Below, piece after piece: positions 1 to 4,915 of a DNA stretch of 5,018 nt. This DNA comes from Gemmatimonadota bacterium. GTDB lineage: Bacteria > Gemmatimonadota > Gemmatimonadetes > Longimicrobiales > Gaopeijiaceae. The stretch spans positions 1-5,018 of the forward strand of contig JAPOOQ010000365.1 of NCBI GenBank assembly GCA_026713345.1. Direction: 5' to 3'. The position numbers were made by a program, and so were the translations under genes. The stretch's first letter is position 1; each line of letters opens with the position of its first letter. The notes under the pieces are model-generated. The model was not told the DNA's origin, did not search any database, and saw only the letters and a program-made list of their open reading frames with translations.

Positions 1-23
1 CCCCCCTTCGATCCCCCCAATAA

Positions 24-135
24 CGTCTCCGCGCTGAGGCGGTCGGCTCGGCGTCAGCCATTGCCCAGCAGGGCTGCACCCCGGTCGCCGTTGACTTGTC
101 CGACTCAATGCTTGCGCGGCTCTTCGGCAATGGCT
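24..135 (+). pseudogene. Possible scrap of a class I SAM-dependent methyltransferase
   Basis: In the plus frame whose codons begin at 24, a short open stretch follows an in-frame TAA (21-23). Around 72-119 it reads QGCTPVAVDLSDSMLARL. This resembles the segment after motif I in small class I methyltransferases, where strand beta-2 ends in an acidic residue (V-D-L-S) followed by a 'SxxML' helix start. The glycine-rich motif I expected just before it is poor (VGSASAIA), and no later methyltransferase motifs follow in any frame. It is therefore at best a decayed fragment and could be chance. I see nothing else supportable in bases 1-164. Confidence 0.15.
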
Positions 136-164
136 CTCAAGCCATGACACGGTGGAGTCGCCGC

Positions 165-436
165 GCGGGATCACCCGAGCGAACGGCGACCACTTCCGGA
201 CGAGGGGTTGCAGTTACTGCAAAACCGGGTGCGGTCGGCGATCATGATGATGACGGGGATCGGTAGATCCCGGACGGTCTGCTGATACCCAAACTCGTGT
301 GCCGGCGCGAGGCGCGGCAAATGCCCGTTCGTGCATCGGCCAGCCCATCTTGCTGCACCGTGTATGTCACGAACGATTCGGGGGAACGCCGACGCGAAAA
401 CCTCCGAGGAACGGACTCGTCCAGCAAAGCCCTCAC
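165..436 (-). pseudogene. Degraded DUF5615-family PIN-like toxin gene
   Basis: DUF5615 proteins are small (about 110 aa) PIN-like proteins, predicted toxin nucleases normally encoded just after a DUF433 antitoxin. From a GTG at 436 the minus strand reads RALLDESVPRRF, the family's N-terminal signature with its acidic LLDE motif. It continues SPESFVTYTVQQDGLAD, matching the usual second strand and 'GWAG' turn. Near 328-337 the match changes frame to NGHLPRLAPAHEF, corresponding to the family's 'NGELLRLA' helix. It then jumps at about 287-291 straight to YQQTVRDLPIPVIIM, so the usual 'D-x-L-x-T-x-D-R' strand of about 10 codons, with a predicted catalytic aspartate, is missing. A second frame change near 214-222 is needed to reach the C-terminal LQPLVRKW (about 190-213), and a TAA (214-216) lies just before it. 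The gene is dead: two frameshifts, a stop and an internal deletion. It begins 86 nt after the mcrC stop, too little room for an antitoxin gene, and none is visible. The 3' limit is approximate. The family call rests on remembered consensus, not a search. Confidence 0.55.
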
Positions 437-522
437 GGTAGGAGCCAAGCTGTTTGCGACTCTCATGAGGATTCGCAGAACGGGCTGACTGCGCGGGATT
501 CCACAGCCTAAGCACGCGGGTG

Positions 523-1827
523 TCACGGCAGCTTCAGCGCGGCCCCGTCTTGTGCTTCGACGGTAGCGGCGCTGGGAACGAGGGAAGTCGGAGGCCGCTC
601 CAGCGCCTGCTCGCGAAACAGCCCGAGCAGGCGTTGCCGCACCGTCTCGGGGCGCCCCACATCGACGGTTGCGGTCTCGAGGCGGTAGTCGGCCCCGGTC
701 ACGGTCCATCGCCGGTGAATCCCCTCGTCGCCGATCCCCCGTTTCCACGGATAGACGAGGATGACGCGCTTGGCACGGTAGGCCTGACCGTACACCAGCA
801 TCTGCCACGTGTCGTCCTTGCTCGGCGTGCCTGCGGGGTTCTTCCATTTTGTGTCGAGGACCACCGGACAGCCGCGCGCGTCCACAACAATGTCGGGGCG
901 CAGCCCAAAGAGATGCCGGCCGGTTTCGGACCTCAGGGCGCTCCGGCTCGGGCCCTGCAGCCGCACCCGTCCCGGCCCCAGAGCCTTCTGCAATGACCTT
1001 CCCACGAACTCCTCAAACAGCACGTTCATGGGGAAGAGGAACGAGAAGCCGGGCGTTCTACCGCTCCTGGTGTCCTGCCAGGGGTCCGACAGGAACATGC
1101 GGGCCAGTCGATAGACATCGTGGAATGTCGCATTGGTGCGGTCCAGGGAGACCGGCTCCTTCAGGGGCGATGCCGAGTCCGCCACGTTGTCCAGCCGAGC
1201 GAGCAGCTCCATCAGACGACGGTGGTTTTCCAGCGAGCGCGTTATCCCGGCGAGTCTCGTCGCGGCGGCCCTGCACACTCGACTTAGGGGAGTGTTCTCC
1301 GATAACTCGTCGAACCGGCACGCGACCAGGTCCGGGCGAACCAGGAGGTGCGTGAACTGGCGCTTCACGTTGAGCATGCCACGAAGGACCGCCAGGTCTT
1401 CCTCGTGCCGGACGTAGCGCCGCGGCGGCCCGCGCCGGATGGCCGTCCGCAGACGCTTCGCGAAAAGTTCGATCAGCAGTTCCAGCCAGTTGTGCCGCTG
1501 GGTGCTCATGGCCGCCAGGTCGCTGGTGGGCACGTCAAAGTCCCGCACCACCGCCAGCATCTGCACCAGCGCCGCCCGAACGGCTCCGTCCGGACCATCG
1601 ACCTTGGGCAGAATCTCGACAGCAATACCGGGAGCGGCCAACACTCCGACCATCTGCTGCGCTGCGAGGCCCTTCTCCGTGCGTTTCAGGATGGCGTCTT
1701 CCGCGAACCCCGCGCGACGGGCCTCGTTCTTGGCGGCGCGGCGCAACACTTCGAGATCGGCGTCCGTCAGCTCACCCGAGGGAAGCTCCTGCCACTCACG
1801 GCAGGTGATCAGTTTGGACGGCCTCAA
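523..1827 (-). CDS. mcrC: McrC-family nuclease subunit of a type IV (McrBC) restriction system
   Basis: McrC is the endonuclease partner of the McrB GTPase. It stimulates GTP hydrolysis by the McrB ring and cuts DNA after two complexes meet. The 434-aa protein opens with the family's N-terminal region (ITCREWQELP, residues 7-16), has an AILPKVDG-type motif (EILPKVDG, 71-78) and a helical middle (about 110-285, with FEEFVGRSLQ at 271-280). It ends in a PD-(D/E)xK nuclease core: D312 in GLRPDIVV, D325 and K327 in VVLDTKWK, then QMLVYGQAY (342-350). The D-13-D-x-K spacing equals the catalytic D244/D257/K259 reported for E. coli McrC, so the site looks intact. The start is TTG at 1827. An in-frame TGA lies three codons upstream and there is no ATG until residue 59, so TTG is almost forced. 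TTG overlaps the mcrB stop as TTGA, with only a weak Shine-Dalgarno (GGTG), which points to translational coupling. It is longer than E. coli McrC (348 aa), as many relatives are. No terminator is evident after the stop. Confidence 0.93.
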   Translation of the reverse strand: MRPSKLITCREWQELPSGELTDADLEVLRRAAKNEARRAGFAEDAILKRTEKGLAAQQMVGVLAAPGIAVEILPKVDGPDGAVRAALVQMLAVVRDFDVPTSDLAAMSTQRHNWLELLIELFAKRLRTAIRRGPPRRYVRHEEDLAVLRGMLNVKRQFTHLLVRPDLVACRFDELSENTPLSRVCRAAATRLAGITRSLENHRRLMELLARLDNVADSASPLKEPVSLDRTNATFHDVYRLARMFLSDPWQDTRSGRTPGFSFLFPMNVLFEEFVGRSLQKALGPGRVRLQGPSRSALRSETGRHLFGLRPDIVVDARGCPVVLDTKWKNPAGTPSKDDTWQMLVYGQAYRAKRVILVYPWKRGIGDEGIHRRWTVTGADYRLETATVDVGRPETVRQRLLGLFREQALERPPTSLVPSAATVEAQDGAALKLP

Positions 1828-3293
1828 GTCTTTTCACCCACCAAAAGCTCCGCGTATGCGTCTTCCGCAAAGGACGGGCGCACAGTCCACCGAAAGCGCT
1901 TCTCTCCGGCGCCGTCGAAGCCCGGTGGGGTCTCCAGCTCTTTGCCCGTGACGAAGGCGTCCGTCCCCCCCAGCACCGCCCTCACCTTCTCCCAGTCGTC
2001 GTAGAAATACTCGGCAATCAGTGGGATCACCTTGCGCCGCATGACCCGGTCCACGTCCTGCCGCGACCTCACGCCGAGAAACCAGGCGTGCCCGATCCGA
2101 TGGTCGCGGTCCACGAGCCATTCCAGCCGGTCGTTCATCGTCCGAAGCACACCCGGGAGGTCGATTCCGGCCTTCTCTCCGGCTTCCGTCAGCAACGCCG
2201 GATCGGGCGCAATCTCCTCGAACGTGAAGCGGCGTCGCAGCGCCGTGTCGAGGAGCGCGATCGAACGGTCCGCCGTGTTCATAGTGCCGAGGACGTGGAG
2301 GTTGCCCGGAAGGGTGAAGCGGTCACCGGAGTGCGGGAGCGTCACCGCGATTTCGTTCTCCGCCCCGGCGCGCTTGTCGTCTTCGAGCAGGGTGATCAGT
2401 TCACCCATGACCTTGGCGATGTTGGCGCGATTGATCTCGTCGATCACGAGGACGTATGGGAGGCGCTGCGCGGGGTCCTGCTTGAGGTGCTTGAGGAGGG
2501 CGTTGGGGCGGTCGGGGGATAGTCGGTGCAAAGCCCTGGCACTGAACCGCTTCTCCTGGAAGGCGGAGACCGGTTCCGGGTCGTTAGGCGATACCCAGTG
2601 CCAGCGAACGGCGCGACGGTGGGGAAAGCGCTTGCCCTCGTGGAACTCGTAGGCCCCGACGACCTCGCCAACGGCCCGGTAGCGACTCAATTCCCCGGCT
2701 TTCCAGGGCTTCGTACCTCCGCCGCTCACCGGTACTACGATGATGTCGCCCAGCTTCATCTTACTTCGAAAGATCACAGTCTCCTGCGGAGCAAAATTGG
2801 CCAGCGGGCCCAGCTCTCCCTCCGTGATTCGGTTCTTCACTTCATCGGAAGAGTCGTACCGCGGATCGGACCAATCCTCGTTCTCGGGCCAATAGTACCC
2901 CGCCCACCCGTCGCGCCTGCACTCCTCGAACACCCCTTGGTCCTCCATCGACACCTTGAAGAACTGCCGATTGCCCACTATCTCCAACGGCGCATTCTCC
3001 GCCCTCGCCGCGATCTTCTTCAGCACCCCGTTCCGCGAAACCAGCCGCAGCCCGCCACTCTCCTCCGCCTCCGGCCTCAAGCCCTCGACGAACTCCTCGT
3101 ATCCGTAGGACTGGTGGAAGGTCACGAATTCGACGCGCTTTTCGTCCACCAGTTGGTTATAGCGCGAGCGGATGGCCACGGCATCGACGTCGTCCGCTAA
3201 CCCGTCGCAGATCTCAACGCAGCGCCGAAACGTGGCGTAGGTTTTCCCGGTGCCCGGAGGGCCGTACAGGATGGTGTTGAGCGGGTGATTCAT
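1824..3293 (-). CDS. mcrB: McrB-type GTPase (AAA+) with an EVE/PUA-like domain inserted between Walker A and Walker B
   Basis: This is the motor and recognition subunit of McrBC, which forms GTP-hydrolysing rings that bind modified DNA and load McrC. From the ATG at 3293 it is 489 aa. Walker A GPPGTGKT is at residues 11-18, VTFHQSYGYEEFVEGLRP at 57-74, Walker B VLVIDEINRAN at 281-291, and the McrB signature GTMNTADRS at 336-344 (its NTAD is linked to GTP use). These are followed by LDTALRRRF (348-356) and DHRIGHAWF (397-405). Between 57-74 and Walker B lies an extra segment (about 104-250). It has FFKVSMEDQG, a W-rich DWSDPRYD stretch, KLGDIIVVPVSGG, RYRAVGEVVGAYEF and RRAVRWHWV, a pattern of EVE/PUA-like folds that read modified bases. 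E. coli McrB instead has its DNA-binding domain at the N-terminus, and here there is none. The start was chosen because Walker A follows within ten residues and GAGGA lies 10 nt upstream. An open in-frame extension to 3497 is proline/arginine-rich and unlike coding sequence. The gene overlaps mcrC by 4 nt. Confidence 0.92.
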   Translation of the reverse strand: MNHPLNTILYGPPGTGKTYATFRRCVEICDGLADDVDAVAIRSRYNQLVDEKRVEFVTFHQSYGYEEFVEGLRPEAEESGGLRLVSRNGVLKKIAARAENAPLEIVGNRQFFKVSMEDQGVFEECRRDGWAGYYWPENEDWSDPRYDSSDEVKNRITEGELGPLANFAPQETVIFRSKMKLGDIIVVPVSGGGTKPWKAGELSRYRAVGEVVGAYEFHEGKRFPHRRAVRWHWVSPNDPEPVSAFQEKRFSARALHRLSPDRPNALLKHLKQDPAQRLPYVLVIDEINRANIAKVMGELITLLEDDKRAGAENEIAVTLPHSGDRFTLPGNLHVLGTMNTADRSIALLDTALRRRFTFEEIAPDPALLTEAGEKAGIDLPGVLRTMNDRLEWLVDRDHRIGHAWFLGVRSRQDVDRVMRRKVIPLIAEYFYDDWEKVRAVLGGTDAFVTGKELETPPGFDGAGEKRFRWTVRPSFAEDAYAELLVGEKT

Positions 3294-3303
3294 GGGTTGG
3301 CGG

Positions 3304-3308
3304 TCCTC
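3304..3308 (-). promoter_or_regulatory. Ribosome binding site deciding the mcrB start
   Basis: The minus strand reads GAGGA followed by 10 nt and then the ATG at 3293. This supports 3293 over the upstream in-frame ATGs at 3338 and 3497, neither of which adds recognisable protein. Confidence 0.6.
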
Positions 3309-3399
3309 ATGTGTTGGTCTTGCGGGGCGGACAGGCATCGAGGTCGGATGGTCGGCGGGAATTGATCGCCGTCCGAAGCTGCCGTCCGGCGATTCAAGG

Positions 3400-3408
3400 A
3401 AGATACCA
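3400..3408 (-). promoter_or_regulatory. Candidate extended -10 element for mcrBC
   Basis: The minus strand reads TGGTATCTT, a TGn extended -10 followed by TATCTT (four of six bases of TATAAT). It lies about 107 nt before the mcrB ATG. No convincing -35 is seen 16-18 nt upstream, so the call is weak. It is the most promoter-like short motif in this gap. Confidence 0.22.
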
Positions 3409-3494
3409 TGTCGCGCGGGTTCACGGCGGCTCGCGGAGCGGACCGCTCGGCCCGCAGTCCGATGCTCCGACATCGGCGCGGAATACTGGGGGTC

Positions 3495-3516
3495 CAAGGG
3501 GGCGGAGCGCCCCTTG
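3495..3516. other. Short GC-rich hairpin in the TM2-mcrB gap
   Basis: CAAGGGGGCG (3495-3504) pairs with CGCCCCTTG (3508-3516) over a GAG loop: nine pairs with one bulged G. On the minus strand it lies about 285 nt past the TM2 stop. The sequence after it is CC-rich with no T run, so it is not a classic intrinsic terminator. It could mark the end of the TM2 transcript or be a structure in an mcrBC leader. Confidence 0.3.
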
Positions 3517-3798
3517 CCAGACCGCGATGTTCAACGTTGCGTCGGCTGGCTCATGACCAGAATGGGTCACGAACCAGCTCCCCCCCTCCCCCCGGGCGGA
3601 GTGGGGGACGATCATGGCTCCGAGCACCGTTCTCGCGCTTCCCTGTGCGATGCTCATCCCAAGACGGGCCAGTCCGCCGGCGACCCTACCCAAGTGCCTC
3701 GGGCGAGGCGGGGACGGCGACGACGGTCGTTCGCGCCTTGCCAGCCCGGCACCACGCCGCTCTCGGTGCTCGGGCGGCTTTATCCACGGACTGCTGGC

Positions 3799-4572
3799 TC
3801 ACTCCTCATCATCCAGCAGCGCATGCAACCCCAACGCCGCCAGCCCTGAAACCGCCCCGCGCACGGCGGAAGACCCGACCGCACGCCGCTGTGCCCGCTT
3901 CTCGGCTTCCTCCAATTCCGCCCGCTCGTGCTCCATGGCTTCGGCGACCTCCGCCAGGGCGAGCGCATTGGCCTCGGCCTCCGCGTACGCCTCCAGCTCC
4001 CCCGGTTCGGGCTCCGGCAGATCGCCGAAGACGAACAGGAGGCTGCCGTCGTCGGTGTTCTCGATTTCGACATAACCTGTCGTGGACAGTTCGGTGAGGC
4101 ATTTCTCGACATCCGCGAAGGGAAGCCCGGTCGCCAGCACGGCCTGCGTGACGGTCAGCGTGCCGCCGTGCTTCTGCGCGGCCCTGAGTAGCGGGATGGT
4201 CAGTTCCTCGGCCATGTCCTCGGTTTGCAGCTTGCTCGCGGCCTCGGCGTATGCGGTCTGGTAGGCGCGGACCCAGTTCGGGATGAAGAAGGCGTCGGCC
4301 AACCACAGGCACAGCGTACCGATGAACCAGGTTGCGGGACCGGCGTTCTCGCCCGGCAGGAAGGGCACCAGAACGGACAGTGCGAAGGCCTGCCAGAGCA
4401 GCGGCAGCCATCCGTGCTTCCGCAGATAGAACCGATGCGCTCCCACCCAACCGAGGATCAGCCACCATTCCCAGGCCGTTCCGGCGCCCTTGTTGACGAT
4501 GCCAACCTGGGCCAGCCGCTCCCGCTCGGCAGTCTCTGCCTCGACGCGTTCCATCAGTTCAGACCATCCCAT
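3799..4572 (-). CDS. TM2-domain membrane protein with winged-helix-like segment and charged helical tail
   Basis: This 257-aa membrane protein has no known biochemical role. A charged N-terminal helix (1-28) leads into a TM2 domain (about 33-104). Its hallmark is GWVGAHRFYLRKHG (41-54), matching the family's GxxGxHRFYLGK with R in place of the second G. Hydrophobic segments lie at about 33-44, 55-73 and 79-98, the last ending LADAFFIP with the conserved aspartate (D93). Residues 124-182 (TIPLLRAAQKHGG, then VTQAVLATGLPFADVEKCL, then GYVEIENTDDGSLLFVF) have the helix-turn-helix plus beta-wing pattern of a winged-helix domain. The tail (about 187-230) is Ala/Glu-rich and probably coiled coil, followed by a small hydrophobic patch and an acidic DDEE end. 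The ATG at 4572 has GAGG 7 nt upstream and GAGGAG further up. The gene is separated from mcrB by 505 bp, so it is probably its own transcription unit. A link to McrBC is proximity only. Confidence 0.85.
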   Translation of the reverse strand: MGWSELMERVEAETAERERLAQVGIVNKGAGTAWEWWLILGWVGAHRFYLRKHGWLPLLWQAFALSVLVPFLPGENAGPATWFIGTLCLWLADAFFIPNWVRAYQTAYAEAASKLQTEDMAEELTIPLLRAAQKHGGTLTVTQAVLATGLPFADVEKCLTELSTTGYVEIENTDDGSLLFVFGDLPEPEPGELEAYAEAEANALALAEVAEAMEHERAELEEAEKRAQRRAVGSSAVRGAVSGLAALGLHALLDDEE

Positions 4573-4579
4573 TGCAGTG

Positions 4580-4590
4580 CCTCGCTCCTC
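4580..4590 (-). promoter_or_regulatory. Ribosome binding site of the TM2 gene (two overlapping candidates)
   Basis: The minus strand reads GAGGAG (4590-4585), then GAGG (4583-4580), the latter 7 nt before the ATG at 4572. The close one is well placed and supports that start. Confidence 0.6.
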
Positions 4591-4620
4591 GACCGGGTGG
4601 GTTACCCCAGGGTTAAATGG

Positions 4621-4660
4621 CAGCAGGCCGGACGGGCCCCAAGACTCGTCCGGCCTGCTG
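4621..4660. repeat. Perfect 14-bp inverted repeat (strong hairpin) in the TM2 leader
   Basis: CAGCAGGCCGGACG (4621-4634) is the exact reverse complement of CGTCCGGCCTGCTG (4647-4660). A wobble and a G-C pair can extend the stem to 16 bp, leaving an 8-nt loop. On the minus strand it lies about 50-90 nt ahead of the TM2 ATG. No T run follows it on either strand, so it does not look like a simple intrinsic terminator. It may be a leader structure, a binding site, or a small repeat element. Confidence 0.7.
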
Positions 4661-4662
4661 AC

Positions 4663-4679
4663 CCCGCCCCAAAGGCGGG
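4663..4679. other. Small GC hairpin beside the 14-bp inverted repeat
   Basis: CCCGCC (4663-4668) and GGCGGG (4674-4679) form a six-pair stem over a CCAAA loop, two bases from the larger hairpin. Together they make a two-stem unit in the presumed TM2 leader. Confidence 0.4.
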
Positions 4680-4698
4680 TGCCGTGGTTCTTCTGTGT

Positions 4699-4718
4699 CT
4701 CCGGGAATATTACCGGAG
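4699..4718. promoter_or_regulatory. 20-bp near-perfect palindrome overlapping a possible -10
   Basis: CTCCGG, then G-AATATT-A, then CCGGAG: 18 of 20 positions are symmetric, with only 4705/4712 breaking it. On the minus strand its centre contains TAATAT (4712-4707), which could act as a -10. The -35 position 17 nt upstream (TTAGGT, 4735-4730) is poor. It could be an operator over a promoter that needs an activator. Confidence 0.35.
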
Positions 4719-4737
4719 GAGGGGCGGAAACCTAATC

Positions 4738-4759
4738 CTGTTACAAATCTGTTACAAAT
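4738..4759. repeat. Perfect 11-bp tandem repeat resembling a Pho box
   Basis: CTGTTACAAAT occurs twice back to back (4738-4748 and 4749-4759) with no mismatch. An 11-bp period places both copies on one face of the helix. The layout is a 7-bp unit (CTGTTAC) plus four AT-rich bases (AAAT), as in PhoB-family boxes whose consensus unit is CTGTCAT plus four AT-rich bases. Five of the seven unit positions agree. It reads as a Pho box on the plus strand, while the nearest gene it could control (TM2) is on the minus strand. Binding by another winged-helix response regulator is equally possible. Confidence 0.5.
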
Positions 4760-4777
4760 GGGGCGGCGGTTGGGTGA

Positions 4778-4807
4778 ATTATGTCAACTAGACATTACAT
4801 TTGGTAA
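4778..4807 (-). promoter_or_regulatory. Candidate sigma70-type promoter for the TM2 gene
   Basis: The minus strand has TTACCA (4807-4802), an 18-nt spacer, then CATAAT (4783-4778). These match four of six and five of six consensus bases. The predicted start is near 4771, giving a leader of about 200 nt that contains the 11-bp tandem repeat just after the start, the AATATT palindrome and the strong hairpin. It lies in the only AT-rich stretch of the region. An alternative is the TAATAT at 4712-4707. Confidence 0.35.
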
Positions 4808-4809
4808 TG
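4793..4809. promoter_or_regulatory. Palindrome CATTAC-N5-GTAATG, possible operator
   Basis: CATTAC (4793-4798) and GTAATG (4804-4809) are exact inverted repeats 5 nt apart, overlapping the -35 and spacer of the candidate promoter at 4778-4807. A related inverted pair, TGGTAA (4802-4807) and TTACCA (4820-4825), lies alongside. This is a common arrangement for a dimeric repressor, but the regulator is unknown. Confidence 0.35.
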
Positions 4810-4853
4810 CCGACTTGTCTTACCATAACAATTGAGTTGACCTACGGACGCGG

Positions 4854-4884
4854 AAAAGCCCCCCGGGCATCGCGCCTGGAGGGC
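4854..4884 (-). terminator. Intrinsic terminator of the gene at the right edge
   Basis: On the minus strand GCCCTCCAGGC (4884-4874), loop GCGAT and GCCCGGGGGGC (4868-4858) form an 11-position stem: nine Watson-Crick pairs, one wobble and one mismatch. TTTT (4857-4854) follows directly. It lies about 30 nt past the stop codon of the partial gene, the expected place. It separates that gene from the TM2 regulatory region. Confidence 0.7.
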
Positions 4885-4915
4885 TCTCCCGTCCCCTGTC
4901 CGGAAGGGTGCCGGC

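Larger units (their letters stand above)
3294..3798. other. 505-bp gene-free gap between the TM2 gene and mcrB
   Basis: No frame on either strand gives recognisable protein here. The open frames are rich in R, P, G and A and look like by-products of high G+C. The gap holds the mcrB leader, a candidate extended -10 (3400-3408) and a short hairpin (3495-3516). It also has a C-rich tract (about 3583-3598) that is two adjacent long G runs on the minus strand, and an imperfect repeat GCCGTCCG at 3368-3375 and 3381-3388. I see no strong intrinsic terminator after the TM2 gene. The length suggests mcrBC has its own promoter. Confidence 0.55.

Noticed and set aside
1348..2004. Long plus-strand open frames opposite mcrC and mcrB (also 520-996, 2032-2652, 2526-3200)
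   Set aside because: They lie antisense to clearly recognisable genes, have low-complexity R/S/P/A-rich products and are expected by-products of high G+C coding sequence.
3308..3310. Six-codon mini-frame MRTANP ending in an ATGA overlap with the mcrB start
   Set aside because: Its ATG overlaps the Shine-Dalgarno sequence itself and it has no ribosome binding site of its own. Very short frames of this kind arise by chance.
3294..3497. In-frame N-terminal extension of McrB by 68 residues (ATG at 3497)
   Set aside because: The extension is Pro/Arg/Ser-rich with no domain pattern, no ribosome binding site was seen there, and the ATG at 3293 has GAGGA 10 nt upstream and begins just ahead of Walker A.
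3421..3693. Minus-strand 90-codon open frame between the TM2 gene and mcrB
   Set aside because: No domain pattern or ribosome binding site was seen, and its composition looks like random high-GC sequence spanning the homopolymer tract.
4738..4759. Iterons of a plasmid replication origin
   Set aside because: There are only two copies of 11 bp, with no replication initiator gene and no DnaA-box cluster nearby.
4782..4787. Perfect TTGACA on the minus strand as a -35 box
   Set aside because: No -10-like hexamer lies 16-19 nt downstream, where the sequence is GCCCCA. It overlaps the better CATAAT -10 candidate instead.
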